A stretch of DNA of 64,000 nucleotides from Gnetum montanum (lineage: Eukaryota; Streptophyta; Gnetopsida; Gnetales; Gnetaceae). The notes below the pieces were generated by a model. The model was not told where the DNA came from and did no database searches. It saw only the letters and a program-made list of their open reading frames with translations. This document shows, one piece after another, positions 22,982 to 36,459 of the stretch. The stretch covers positions 271,454-335,453 of the forward strand of contig MNCI01015796.1 in NCBI GenBank assembly GCA_015680685.1. The letters are read 5' to 3'. How positions within the stretch are numbered: position 1 is the stretch's first letter; every line of letters begins with the position of its first letter. The translations under genes and the position numbers were made by a program.

Positions 22982-25500
22982 GATGGCTCCAAAAGGAGGA
23001 GGACAAGAAGGACCTTTGCAAGGTGCAACCAAACACTTGAGAGGTGGTAAAGCCTAACCAGAAGAACAAGGCCTACTAGCCTAACATGAAGAATAGGACT
23101 AGTCATTTATCATTCATTAAGAGGCTCTTGCTATAGGGAAATTTATCCAAGGAGAGGCTACAAAACCACAAGCTCTAGTGTAAGGACAATGCCTCATGTT
23201 GTCCTAGGAATGCCTTGAAGCCATCTAGGAGAAATCTATGTTGACCATGTTCATCATGGAAATGAACTTCGGGTCATTTATAGCATTTGCCATTGAGGCA
23301 GTTAGAACTCAACTTTAAGCATCACCATTATGACATATCATTTAAGAAAGTGGGGAATGGTACTTCAGTGAGATGTACCAGTTTTGGCACAACAAAGAAG
23401 AGGGCGCCACTGTCAACATCTGTGGAGTCACTATATCTTTTTTAGTTAAAGTAATCATAGAGGCTATAAATATACCGAATGTGGGGGCCAAGTTGGCACA
23501 TTTTTCCACAAGGTTTGATGCAAAAACTAGAAATTTGTGGTTGAAGTAGGTGTATAATAAAGATAATAAGACATAAAATGAGTTGACTCTGGAAGAGAGG
23601 ACTTATTTTAAGATAGGCACATACCATCTCTTCCAACTAAAGGGTTTAATAGAATCTCAACCTATGTGCCTAGAGAACTAACAATATTAATGGACAAATA
23701 CAATTCCAATCTTTCCTAAATGTACTTCATAGAAATTCAAAGGCGGTTTGAAGAAAATATTAGGGAAGCCAACACTTTTGTTTCCTTGCCTAATCAGGAA
23801 ACTGTGCAAGCATGCTAGAATCCTAGGATACACTAATCATGTTTCCAGGAGAGCTCAGAATGCTTCTTTTGCTAAGTTATTTAAACCTAAAACACCAAGG
23901 AAAGACCTTGGTAATGAACAAGAATAAGAACTAGAAAAAGAGCCAAAACTAGGAAAGGAAACAAATTAAGAGCCTAAGCAATGGCGAGAACCACAAGTTC
24001 CACCACCATTGCCACAAGATTTTCAGCCTGCAATGAAGCATTTACAATGCATTATCAAAACTCTTAGTTGGGGAAGTAAGGATGAATAAAACCTCTTCCT
24101 AATCATATATGATGCCTTGTAGCCCATCATTTTTGCTAATCCATCAAGAGGGAAGATCTCTTTACAGTTAGGAGGAGAATCCTAATGGTCATAGAATATC
24201 TATGGGAATGCCACATCTTTTTAGGTAATGCTTGAAATAGAATAAGGTGCTACCATCATGGTCATCTAGCACCAAGATGCGATGGGTGTAGCAAAATTTA
24301 TTATATATCACATTAAAGAATTTTTTTAATGTGCTTGTTGTGCCTCCAGTGGACTTAACTAGGACTAGAGATGCCCAATTGCTAGTTGGGATTTCAATGA
24401 CTCCTATAGCCCATGAGGACGTACTTGACCTACTATTGTAGACTAGACAAGTGATGATAACTCTTTTTAACATCCCCAGTGATGTCACTACAGTTTAGTC
24501 AAATATCATCACCACAAAAGAAAAGTTGGTCATGGTAGAGACTAAGTGAAGCATGCAAAAATAGAAGTGCATCAATTGCAACAAGAGCTAACAACCTTGA
24601 GGGCTGAAAGATGGGATCTTGCCCAATTTTTTACACTTGAAAAACTAGAACAATTCTAAATGAAGCAAGTAAACAAATTGATTGAATAAAATAAAGTGGC
24701 TAAGTAAGAGAAGGATAAGGTAGTCTAGAATGCTTTAGCTATTGAAGCTCAAGCATATGTCCATGCAAATGCATTAACTACCACACAAGAAGAGAAGAAA
24801 CAGCTTACTGCAGATAATGCAAGGTTGATCACTATAAAAAAATTAAAAAGTATCTTGGAAGAAGGTGTCCACTAGTTGAGAGAACAACTAGTGAGGATGA
24901 ACCAAGACATCAATAGATTGGCTAGAGAAAATCGAATCCTCTCAATGAAGGAGGTACGTGTGATATGTTAAAAATATACAATCGAGATAAGTGTGTGGCA
25001 AAATGAGGCCAAGAAACATGAAAAGATAAAGAAGCACTTCTAGGAATAAACTGGCATATACAAATAGATTAATGAAAAAGAGATCCAGATGGCAAAGGCC
25101 TCCATCAGTTTCATGTCAGTGTAGAATCTTGATTGGCAACCAATCTGGGATGGCTATGCCTTATTTCATCAAGTGGAAGTAAAGAATAAATACCTGTAGA
25201 TTGAAGATTTGAAAGAGTACATGGCATTGGCTAACCTTCAATATGCCAACCTTGCCATGTTAATAGTAGGTTGACCTAGAAATGAGCTATAGAAGCAAGT
25301 AACAACCACCTATGCACTATATGAAAAAGAGTTTATAGATAGGAAAAGTGCTCTTCACAAACTCCACATGGCAAACTCAGAATTGGAGGTAATTAAGATG
25401 TGCTACCATGGATAAAGAAATGTTATCTCAAACCTAGCTAGGAGATTGATAGATCATCATGAATTGAAAGAAAAGGCTAAGACCTTCGAGGAGGAGTGAT
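22982..25500 (+). pseudogene. Decayed extra ORF with coiled-coil C-terminal part (element E)
   Basis: From the ATG at 22982 (MAPKGGGQEG) the sequence reads as one degraded protein of roughly 800 codons when stops (mostly TAG or TAA) and a few frame changes are ignored. The N-terminal half has a globular-looking segment (EMYQFWHNKEEGATVNIC, then INIPNVGAKL). The C-terminal half (24540-25490) is a long charged Leu/Glu/Lys/Gln stretch with heptad-like spacing, for example LTADNARLITIKKLKSILEE. It lies between the gag remnant and the 3' LTR, where Athila elements can carry an env-like ORF, but no signal peptide or membrane segment is visible. The layout recalls the extra gene in D. Function is unknown. 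Confidence 0.5.
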
Positions 25501-25908
25501 GGTAGTTTACATCTTGGTACATGAAAGCAAATAAGATGTTTCCATAGCTACCATGTCTATGGAATGTACCAATTCTAGCACACATTGGCTCATTAGCCTG
25601 GATAGTACATGATCTAAGAATGGAGGAGGAAAAGTTGCAGCTACTTCTGAACTGTTGTAAATTTGAGAAGCCTAGTGACAAAGGAAAACAATTGATGGAA
25701 GAGCCATCACCTTCAAGAACTACAGGAGCTTCCCCAATTTTGTGTCTTGTCATGTTCTATCCATATTTTTTGTAAAACACCACTATGACATGCAAAAGTC
25801 AATTTGTGTATCTATTTAAGTTAGTCAATAATCCCATACCTTCTCAATTTTTTGTAAAGAACTTGTTTCTCATTCTATTTAACTTGAGGAAAAGTGTTCA
25901 TTCAATCA

Positions 25909-25916
25909 TGGGGGTA
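25909..25916 (+). other. Polypurine tract of E
   Basis: TGGGGGTA directly before the LTR start TGATGCGTC; identical in form to the PPTs of A2 and B. Confidence 0.8.
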
Positions 25917-26738
25917 TGATGCGTCATGTTTTGCATGGCTCCAATAGTAGATATTTGGGCATGTGTATAAATATCACACTTGGATGCATGGTTGAGATAT
26001 AGAAGAGATAAAAGAAATAGAGAAGATAGAATTAGATTCATAGATTTTTTATTTCAATCTTTATTAGTTTCCAATGTATTCCTGCAATGTGATGTTAAGT
26101 AATTATATGACATCTTTATTTTGAGTGCGATGTATTTGGACATGTTGCTTGTTCGATAATAAATATTGAAATTACTTCCATGATTGCAGCATCCACTTAG
26201 CTTTATTATTGCTTTTAATTATTTAATTATGTATTGTTTACCTTAGTTAATATTTCCATTTATTTCTCTTTATTATTCTTTCCATTAAGTGGAATGAGTA
26301 TGACTAATTGCAAGTGCTTAAGTGTAATTACTTGGTAACCTAGTAGTGTATTGTTTGGTAAGCCCAATTATGTATGTTTGGTAATCCCAATGGTAGTTAC
26401 ATGAAGTCCAATGCATGTGTGGATGGTTGGGAATGAATACTCATTGCAGGTAGGCTAGTTTAGACTTTACTTTTCATTGTTAATTAGATTAAACGATTAA
26501 GTTCTTTATTATAATTAGGAGTACCTTAGAGCCAAACAACATCATTTATTTTGCACCTCACTTTGGACTAAACCATACATGACAAAACTACCACTCGTCC
26601 AAATGGGAAGACATCGAACTATGATCAAGGCATAATGATTTAGATGTACAACTAGTCCCATCCATCGAATTTAACTAGATTATGCATGAACACTTGTGAT
26701 TCATATGGTTGGGCATAGGGGTACCTCATCTCTTATTA
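25917..26738 (+). repeat. 3' LTR of E (about 822 bp)
   Basis: Starts TGATGCGTCATG and ends near GGGGTACCTCATCTCTTATTA, matching the family-A LTR end GGGGTACCTCATTGCTCATCA of F. The internal motif CTTGGTAACC is shared. A TATA-like sequence (GTATAAATATC) is at about 25964. The right end is decayed, so the exact terminus is uncertain. Confidence 0.75.
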
Positions 26739-29700
26739 AGAAACAACTAAAATCCTTGAGATTTAAGCAAGATAAGCAATTTAATACACTTGTATAAAAG
26801 ATCTCTATTTTCCAAGATGACCTCGAGGTACAAAATTCTTAGGTATAAGATAAAATAATCAAGTTTTATTTATTAAGAATACTACCACTATCATATGATG
26901 TTTTTAGAATAACTATAAAGAATAGTGAAAGAACATATATCATGAGTCTAAACACAATCTCATGATGATCAACAAAACAAAAATCAATTTCCTTATCTTC
27001 AATAGACTATGAATACAAAGCTATGGTAAATCTTGTTAATGAATTAAAATGGATTTACTAATTATTAAAACCTTAAGGAGGACATTTCATGTCCCATTCA
27101 AGTCTTTTTTGATAACCAAGTTTCAATCAAGTTAATTAAGAATCTAATGTTTCATGAGAAAAACAAAGTATATTGAAAATACCGTGCACTATATCTACCA
27201 TGATTTTGTGAAAGGATTTATCTTTCTAGTTTGTATTAACTCTAATGATTAGCTTGGTAATGATTTTATGATATCATTTAGTGTTAAAAATTTCAATAAA
27301 TTAATAAATGGATGAAATTTTCAATTATTTTAATAAAACTCATGTTTCATTTAATAGACATTACAAATCTTCAAGCTCTACCTTTTGTTTTCCATGATTT
27401 TATTATATTATTATTTTCATTGTAAATATATATCTCACTATCATGGAGTATAGCTATAATAGTATTATAATTTATTTGCTAAGTTTATTTAATTAATAAA
27501 TCATTAAGTTTTGTTGTTAACTATTTATGTACAATTATAATGGCTTACTTTTGGGACATGTTGTTTCATACATCTTAAATAGGCATCACATGATGAATAT
27601 GAATGTGTGATGTGAGTTCCTTTATTATTTTATTTGATTGCAAGATTACTCATTATAAATCTTAAAAACTTTATAATAAAAACATAAAAATGATAATAAT
27701 TGGTCTTCTAACAACTTTCTTTACTATCTTCTTTTTCCTCAAGAGATTTCTATTTCTGGTTTTCTAGTTCTTAAATAAATTTGGAAGATATGGTGTAAGC
27801 TTATTAATTATTGTAATTAAAATTATATTATAGTTTCAAATTATATGATTAAGTAAAATAGCTCATGGTTTCTTCCTTTTAATAAAGAAACTTGTGTTAC
27901 TAATTCATCTAGATTGTGCACCACTTGAAAAAAATTTCTACAGTTTCTTCTCTATATATGTATGATGGATGAATTACATGAAAGGATATTTTTAGCCTCT
28001 ATTACTTAAATATAAAAATATAAAAATATTTTTAAAAATTAAGTTTTGATCCACAAAATTTATTTAAAGTTGACAATAGTTTACATTAAGCTTAACTAAA
28101 CATTTTTTAGAGGGATAGTAAATCTATTTTTCCTTTTAACTCAAAGTTGCATATAAGATTATTACTAAGAATTATTTTACAAATATAAAATTTTATAATG
28201 CTTAGAGATATAATTATTATTATGTTTTTATATGAGGAAAATGCAAGATATTTGGAGAGTTCCTACCTTTACAAAACTTCATATTTTTTATAGTATCTTA
28301 CTCATCAAAGTCTTCCTATCAACATTCATCTTCAACATATGGAAATTATTTCTTCTTAATGTCCTCTTGGTAGAAGTGAAAATTTATTTTCTCATATTGT
28401 TTTGAGTGTCCAAGTACACAACATGTTTGGAAATGAACATCTAGAATTTGTAACAACTTTCAACCAAGCATGAATGATACCATTCTTGATGATCAACCTA
28501 AATTATTTACTTTCTTTCTTGGCATTTAGAAGTATCTTTGAACTCTTGTTCTTTATTTTATTTAGAAGTTTTAATGCAAAGTTATTTTTTAGAAGTAAGA
28601 GTACAACTATGCCTTTCTTCAAAAGTTAAGTATTGGATTTTCAAAGATGTCTTCTTTTAGTTATAGCTTCAAGCTAAAAAGATTCATAAGAAAACTAAAT
28701 AATTAATTTATTTTTTATAGTATTAGTTTCCTTTTATTTTGGAGGCTCAAGTTGGGAAATATTTTAGCTTTTATTACAATTTTTTTATTATTTTTGATTG
28801 ATACTTTCTTTTTTCTTTAGAAAAAGTTTTCTACTTTTCTTTACAAGAAATCCTTTACTAAGAGGTGAAAACTCATGAAGGTGATTTTGAATAAGTGTAA
28901 GGCCTTATACTTTTTCTACCATAGAGAAGGGTATTTCAGGATGTGTTGCAAGGATGAAAACTTGAAAAAGGCATCTCCAAAACTATTAGGATTTTTTTTA
29001 GATTCTCTCTTGTATGTTGTTGATTTGATGTACTCTACGTATTTTTTAAGTTATTATTCATTTTTTTGGAATTTGACAATCCTTAGTTCTAGTTCCAATA
29101 ATTTTCCCTTTCATTTTTAACTATAACATGTTGATAATATCTCTCTTATTACTTAAATAATAAAGAGGTGACTCAATAACTATAATATAGGTAGAAGGTT
29201 ACTAGTTAAATCATACTTGATGTGTCTTTACATTCTACTTAATTTCTAATAAAATATTATGTTAGCTATATATCTTGATAGTATACATAATCAATGAGGT
29301 ATTTCTCAATTGGTTAGAGTATGTTTTCTTTTGGTTAGTAAGTCATAGATTTAATTTTAATGAGTATCTTGATTTGATACATGGTCATGTTTTGCTTAAG
29401 TTCTATGAATGTTTCATTTTGGCTATATGTCTAGGGGGTACTTGTAGTCATCTACCTTTAATTAAACACTTCGCTTTTGATATTCCACTTTTAAATAATA
29501 ATGAACTAATAAATGCAATATCCTTAGTCAATTCTTATTATGTTTTGATATGTATGTGCTTGGTTGTATTTTTATTTATTATGCCTAAGTGAATTCTTGC
29601 TAAATGTATAATTTATCGATGTGATCTTCTTTAATTTAATGTGTATGAATAATGATGATAAGTTGATGACCATGATATAAGTTTCTACTTGGTGATTGAA

Positions 29701-30320
29701 TTAGTTGGATTTATTGATTTTTAATTATTCTTAAAAAAATATTTAATTATTAATTTTATCTTTACACTAATCTAGTTGGACTTGAATCAATAAAAACTAC
29801 TAATTGTATATTCATTTTTATGTATGATAATGGAGGATATATTATTGTAAGTTGTGGAACATGGATGCTAAGGTAGGTTAGGTTGTAATGATTTAAACTC
29901 TAAAAATGTTTAATACTTGACATGGTACTCTCATGTTTGGATTTTAAAGATATTGATGATGTCTTATTTTTAAAAAATAAATATTATGGAACATGTATGA
30001 ACTTTAAAAATACTAAGCATATATTTTTTTATTTTTAGTTTAACATGGTATTATGGCTTTACATAAGGTATGTGATATAGCACAATGGGATGTTAGTTTA
30101 GTAGTATAGGAAGACTAGAATATTATTGTCTTTTAGGCATGGGAATATAGTTCATATCTTTAAAAGAAACATGGGTGATACTGTGGATGCATATGTTTAG
30201 CTTTTGAGCTTTGGATAAGTTGATATAATCAAGGTGTGACTTGCGGTGCAATCATAGTAAACTATGATTTGAGGTATGTCTCATAATCCAATCACAACTA
30301 CTGGTCTTATGTGATTCTAG
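26739..30320. other. AT-rich region without recognisable genes
   Basis: About 3.6 kb of strongly A+T-rich sequence. Two plus-strand open frames, 28875-29120 and 29275-29592 (the latter hydrophobic, 105 codons), have no recognisable domain and no sign of a conserved frame. Probably old decayed repeat sequence; the end near 30320 is the insertion site of B. Confidence 0.5.
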
Positions 30321-30325
30321 GTTTC
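30321..30325. repeat. Target-site duplication of B, left copy (GTTTC)
   Basis: GTTTC directly abuts the left LTR and is repeated at 37266-37270 directly after the right LTR. Five bases is the usual length for Ty3/gypsy integration. Confidence 0.9.
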
Positions 30326-31130
30326 TGATGAGTGGCAAGGTACCCCTACACTCAACTATATGAATACGAGCATTACACGTGTGATCTGGTCGAACTCCAA
30401 GGAATAAGTGCTTACGCGCCTTATGGAACACTTAAGGTTAATCAATCACTATCTTCCCAAGCTTACTTGTATTTGTCACGGTTGTATGGTTAAGTAAGCT
30501 TGAGGCATGTGATTTTTATGTCTTTTATCTTTTTATCGCTTATGCTAAGAGGGAAAAGGCTGAAGAGACTAAGTAATTAACTTTCACTAACTAAGCTTTA
30601 ATCATCCTAGCATCAATATCTGTTCCCACTTGCCATTCACACCCTAAACTAGTGCAATGCTACTGGGATTACCAAACGCTATTCGTCACTGGGTTACCAA
30701 GCATAGCACATGTGCTCAAAGCAATTGTACTGAATGCACTTAACTATGAGAGTTGAGGATTTAGAGAGATTAATTTCTCTAAGAAAGCATTTAAACATTT
30801 AATAGTAATTAAAGTCCTATTTTGCTTAGTCCATATGCTTCAAGGTTTATCAGAAAGTTCGTCTTTATTGCCGGACACAATGTGTGCTCAGGTATAAATT
30901 TCTCGAATAAAGATCTGTTCACTTTGAGACTCCTATTACAGGCACATGGAAATTATTCTATCTCTAGAATGGTAAAACTGCTAGAGTTTGGCTAAGGGTC
31001 TAGATCTAGATGGAGAAACAAGGGAAGGCCACCTCTTATTTATAGAACTGGTGACAGGCTACGATATCGCTTAAGCGATATCACAGGGGACGATGCGATA
31101 TCATGGTTGATACAATATCGCGGTTCATCA
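30326..31130 (-). repeat. 3' LTR of B (805 bp)
   Basis: Plus-strand ends TGATGAGTGGCAAGG and CGGTTCATCA. Contains GATATC palindromes near 31070-31115 (GCGATATCA types) just upstream, in element sense, of a TTATAAATAAG-type box (plus strand near 31035). Confidence 0.92.
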
Positions 31131-31139
31131 TACCCCCAT
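31131..31139 (-). other. Polypurine tract of B
   Basis: Minus strand CATGGGGGTA abuts the LTR start TGATGAACC. Confidence 0.85.
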
Positions 31140-33000
31140 GACTGAATGAAAACTTGTCCTCGAGTTCCTTACAAAATATTGGAAAGGTATGGGATTATTG
31201 ACTTGAATGAAACTAATGGTGAATGGGATGACATGTGAATTGATCATCATTACAAAACATGACAAAACTAGTGTTCATGATAACAAGAGTGAACACTTTA
31301 TACATTTGACATCAGGCCTTATTTGGCAACTGAGAGAGAAGAGAGAGAGAAGAGAGAAGAATTCGGTTGCTACCAATGCCAAGATTACGCCTTTCATTAT
31401 CCATCTGTAAGTGCATCGTTAATCTCCTTCCTTGCATAACAGCTTCAGCACCAATCCATTCCAAGTGTTCCCTCTAGATCCAATCCATTATTGTATGATT
31501 TCCATATGCACACACAACACAGTCATATATTAGCAAGGGTAAATGAATTACCATGAAATTGATACCTTGCTTTGGTGTTAGGTCCATTGGCTGAGTTGTG
31601 ATATGGCTGATGCGGATTCTGGATGTGTGAGACTGGTGACTACCCAAGGTGTAGGGGTTAGGAGAAAATCGAAAAAATTGGACTAGGACATCCATGACTG
31701 AGAGCGAACCTCCGGTAGCGAGAGAATGGAAAAAGAGAAGGAATAAGAAAGATGGAGAAAAAGAGACAACTGTAACACTGGTGAAATGGATGTCAAAGAT
31801 GGAAATGAACAAAATAGAAATTGATTGCAAAAATGTTTAAGGGAAATAAATTAATTGATGTACCAAATAGGAATTCCAGTGGGTCCTCCCCAAAGTAAGC
31901 TCATGCCCTTTAATGCCTTGACATTCCCACATTCAAAGAGTCCATGGGCTCTAAAAATGTCATTTGGAAGCAAGAGTTAAAGTCTTAATCACAAGAGTTT
32001 ACCAAAAAGAAAACAGTGCATCAACCAAAATATATACTATTGATATAGCCGAAAATGAGATGAACAATGGAGGAAGAACGATGGAAAGAAGAGGATGGAA
32101 TGGAGTCTCAAGAACAAGGTTATGTACAACCCATTGTGTATTAATGATTAATGTGACTTGGTAGATCTCATTCCAAATCCAGCCTCAAACCATCCACATC
32201 TAGTGACATCGCATTAATGAATTTGGCCAATCCATCCACCCTAGGTAACAAGAATGCCTTTATCAAAGAGCCACCACCATTCCAATGAGACGAGAAAGGA
32301 GAAAGTGGGAAGTGAGAAGGAGCCTTAGTTAGAGGAAACATGTTTTTAGTTCCATAACCAGTGCTTGTAGCCCAAGTGATTATTTCATCTAAGGGATGTG
32401 CTTTGACGTCACGTCCTAATAAGGAGGTGACATCGGAATGGTAAGAAAAATCAAGAAGAAAACATCCAAGCACCCAAGAGAATGGCCAACACAAATGCAT
32501 CAAATACCCTTGAAGTCACACCCTTTTCAATCCTTGAGTCCTTCCTTAGTTTTAGAAATGCCTAGTTACCAATTTGTTGATAGTTCTTATTATTTTGAAG
32601 AAAGGGACTATATAGTTCCAAGCCAAGAGATACCATATAAATTTATGGATGCATGGATGATGTGGACTCATTGCCTACTATATCAAAAGAACCATACCTT
32701 AGTATCAACATCATAACTTAAAGGTAAAAATCAAACATTAGCAACTAATAGAATACAGTTCATACCATCTCTAGGAGCACTTATTAGGTGAAAAATTTAA
32801 CAAAATAGATAACACACACACACACACAAATAAAATAAAAAGTATGAATGATGTTGTAAGAAAAAAGTAGAAAAGTTAAAGAAATTTGTAAAACAAAAAT
32901 GTGTAAAACAAAAACTTAAAAAGAAACTGAGGACCTCAATTTATCAGCATAGGTGGCCATCTCCCCCATGACTGAGTTGAAAGGGAGAGATCCGAAATAA
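31140..33000 (-). other. Non-coding 3' region of B
   Basis: Colinear with 5078-7180 of A2. It carries AG-rich sequence at 31330-31362 and an (AC)n run at 32812-32827. Open frames (31474-31830, 32168-32503) show no domains and are not conserved as frames in A2. The right end marks the pol deletion junction. Confidence 0.6.
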
Positions 33001-33009
33001 TGAGTGCTT

Positions 33010-33790
33010 ATTTGAATTTTTTAGAAGTGTCCAACTTCTCCCAATTGATGTTTTCAGGTTAAGGGTTGGAAGTTGGCAATGCTCATGCTCCAATGTATCT
33101 ATGCTTTCGACGTAAGCGTAATTTGTTCCCCTAGTTGGTTCCATGCATGTTGGTGAGTTTCTCTTTGGATCAGCTATCAACCACGGGGTGTCTTTTTGTT
33201 GTGTGGTTGCTACATACAGGCACTTTTGTATGTTAGTTTCTTGGGCAAACGGTTGCATGCAAGAAATGTTGAACATTCCTGTATGCCATCATCCTCTGTA
33301 TCGTTGTATGTGATGCATGGAACTTTCTTCTTCTCAATCTTTCCATAAATGTTTTCCTTAGATATTTCCAGGGAAAGATCACGGATTCCTAGGAATGTGT
33401 TTATGGTACTGAGCCATGCCCTCCCCATCATAATTGGAAAGTCCCCTTTATTATTGTTGACTTTTATCACTAGGAAATCAGCTGGGTATGACCAACCACA
33501 CATAGTAGTAACGATATCCTCCACCAATCCCAAAGGAACAGTGATGGACTGGTCAGCTAGCTTTAAGCAAATATTTCTCTTCTTTAGTGGAGGCAGGTTC
33601 TAGGCTTAATACATTTCTTGTGATATTAAGTTGACTCCAGAACCTAAGTCAAGAAGAGCCTTACGTGGTTCATTCCTAGTGACTTGGAGGTAGATTAAGG
33701 GACTTCTAAGATCAGAGAATTTCCTGGGAAGGTGGCCCACCTTTATCCAATCAATGATGGTATGTGTTAACATAACCGTGTGCGTTGAGC
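33010..33790 (-). pseudogene. Aspartic protease (B) with truncated linker
   Basis: The catalytic motif reads LLDLGSGVNLISQEMY near 33610-33660 with the active-site Asp present. The C-terminal motif FPIMMGRAWLSTINTFLGIR lies in the open piece at 33210-33533. A TAG stop and a frame change separate the two. Downstream (32944-33276) is the start of the protease-RT linker, which ends at the deletion junction. As the last enzyme encoded by B, it would have processed Gag. Confidence 0.75.
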
Positions 33791-36311
33791 TCTATTTTTG
33801 GTTTGAAGGGAGCTCCAAAGCCTTATTTGGTGGAGAGGCGTTTTGAGACTCAACCGCTTGTGGTTGTGAGAGCTTGTTTGGACTGTTGGTTCTGAAGAAA
33901 GGTCTTCTCTTTGTATGGTTGTTAGAACTAGCAGTGGGTTGAAGGTTTACGGCTCTCATAGCATTACATTGCTGTAGTTGAGTGGGCAGTTTCCCTTGCA
34001 TCGCTGGAGCGGGTGGTAGTGGAGCTATCGGCATAAGAGTTGTGGATGGGTTCAGAGGATGGTATGCATGTGGTGTGTCTCCCCTAGGAGAAGGAGTCTT
34101 ATAATACTTCTAGGCTTGGTAGTGACATTTTGGGGTCATGTGACTAATAGAGTCACTTGGAGAAACTGGCTGCTGCACGTAATAGCCATATGGATCTGGT
34201 TTCCTGTAAGGGTATTGTTGCCTTGGCAGTGGCATCCCCCATGACTATGGGTATTGCCACTACTAGTGTTGCTCGATAGGTTGTGGCGGAGTTCCACTTG
34301 GATAATACGTTAAAGGTTGGTGAAACTACCTTGGGTTACCTTGGGGATAAGGTAACCTTCAGGGTGCTTACCGTTTGTTAAGTCTTGGGTTGAGTGCATA
34401 CATCCCAGACTCTTGAAGATGTGAGATTATTGGGCAACATCCCTTAGGATGGTCATACTAGCATATTTCACATCCACTATCATCATCCATATTGGAATCC
34501 ACAACCTCTTCGATGATAGTCATTTTTCCCTTACCCTTGTTACGTGCATGGTCTAAGTCTCTCCTCTTTTTCTTATCATAGTCACTACTTTGCTCCTTAG
34601 ACTCCTCTACAATTTTGGGAACGGTTTCAAATCTACTATCTAAGAAGTCCCACATTTGATCTACCTTAGTCGACACTTCAGTTGTTAACTTTTGAAGTGG
34701 TAAGGTTTTTCTATTCACCAACTCTTTGAGTCGTGACTCATCCTCTTCCTCACAAAATCTTACTCCCCTCTTTTAGAGGGAAGGATTGCGGTTGTACTCT
34801 TCCGCACTTTCTCTTTTATGTACCTCACCTTCTTCCATAGCTACTTGCTCCAAAAATATATGAACTTTATGGGACCTGAGCTCAGATAATCTCCCTTGGG
34901 CATATGTTCCAATGGTTTTCCTAGTTTCATGCCTAAGCCCATCTACGAGATGGCGGAGTTGATCCCGTTGTGCATAACCATGGCCTAGGCAACGATGTAG
35001 TAGTGCATAATATCAGCCCATGGAAGCATCCAAGGGTTCATGATTACCCTGCTTCCATCCTTGGATCTGCTTTCATAAGTTAGATACTCAGGAGTACGTT
35101 TGATATTTATCATTAAACAGTTCCAGCATCATACTCCACCTTTGAATGGATTCCGGTTCTAAGGACTAGTACTAGCATTCCACTTCCTTTACGAGTGTCC
35201 TTGGGAATAACTTTAACTTCTGCCACTTGTTTTCAATGTTTTGCAAGGTGCAAGCATCATGGAATGCTTGTAAGTGGTTTTGGGAATCAGCGTTGCATTC
35301 TCCCTCAAATCGTGGGATATTATTCATGTCTAGTCTCTTGATCCTGCTATCTTTTTGGTGCCTTGTAGGTATTCTAATGGCCTCCTTAATGTCTAACATA
35401 CTTCAGGTTTCAAGTAGGGGTTCTTCATTATCATTCCTCTCATGGATTCTGTGATGCCTATGTGGTTCCCTACTTTCCCTTCTTCCATGTCTTGATTCTC
35501 TTGATTGCCCTCATCCTCGCTCTTGACTCTCTCGTCGAGGTTTCTCACTATGTTTACCCTTATCCTCATGGTTGGGCTCTTTGTGACTATGTCTTGATGT
35601 GGAAGGAGAGGGTGAATGAGGTGATGAAGATGAAGAAGAAGGGGAACCATTACCATGATGATGTTTCTTACCTTCTCTTTGGTGATCTCGGCCTTGATCG
35701 TGATGACGATCAGACTGCTCGTCCTTGTCATACGTTTGTGTTCCCTCATTGAACACTTGGTGTTCATGGGGGTCAGAACCAGGGTTATGAATCGTGGAGT
35801 GTAGGTTTTGATACCCCACCTCTTCATCATTGTTAGAAGGAGGAACATCATTCGATGGAAAACCTGTTAGAACTGGTTCACCATCTCCTATTTTGCTTAG
35901 GATGTGCGGAATGTTGTGGAGTCCTTGACCCTTCAACGATGTATGGTAACTCTCCTGCCACAAGTCCCATTGATGTTGCACTTCTATGGGATGGTAGTCC
36001 CTTGCATTGTAATTGCATGCAACGTACTCAGCATATAATTGTGACATGCCAATTTCTGCAAGGGCATGAAGGAGCATGTTGGGGGAAACTCTATCTAGAG
36101 GCAACACTATGTTACCCTCCAAGTCTCTCCATCATAGTTTTTCTTCTTGATGGAAGATAAAGGTAAAGTCGGGTATATACTCATCGTGGTGAGTATACAC
36201 CACACTGAATTGTTGAGGAACTGGCGATTCTTGGTTATGTATGTTGTGTTGCCAACTGCCTCTTATGTGGTCCCTAGGCAGTGAAGTGCTTTTGTGAGAA
36301 GAAGAAGACAT
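33790..36311 (-). pseudogene. Gag (B), nearly colinear but interrupted by stops
   Basis: ATG at 36311 starts MSSSSHKSTSLP. An N-terminal domain is followed by a His/Ser/Pro/Lys/Glu-rich low-complexity hinge (35520-35760). The retrotransposon gag core begins at IPRFEGECNADSQNHLQAF (35345) and continues through LRHLVDGLRHETRK (34950); then a helical region (34458-34721) and a Tyr/Gln/Pro tail with YGYYVQQPVSP (34180). The frame is broken by several stops, many TAG in place of CAG, and a few shifts. No zinc knuckle is seen. This is the best-preserved family-A gag in the window. Confidence 0.8.
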
Positions 36312-36441
36312 TGTTATCTTATTTGGTGTGCTATTGACCATTGTTTAATTTTTTTCTTTTGATTAATCCTAAGGGTTCGTTTAAGCTTCCCAATGATGTG
36401 GACGATTTCCTATGTTCTACTTAGCGCACAAACAACTAAGT

Positions 36442-36458
36442 CCTCGGCAACGGTGCTA
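36442..36458 (-). other. Primer-binding site of B (tRNA-Asp type)
   Basis: Minus strand reads TAGCACCGTTGCCGAGG against the tRNA-Asp complement TGGCGCCGTTGCCGGGG: three mismatches, each G to A. It starts one base inside the LTR end. Confidence 0.85.
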
Positions 36459-36459
36459 A

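Noticed and set aside
22982-25500. Env-like protein of an Athila element
   Set aside because: The position fits, but no signal peptide, membrane segment or cleavage motif can be seen; a coiled-coil accessory protein fits better.
29275-29592. Hydrophobic 105-codon frame as a membrane protein gene
   Set aside because: A+T-rich sequence readily gives hydrophobic frames; no homology, promoter or conserved partner seen.
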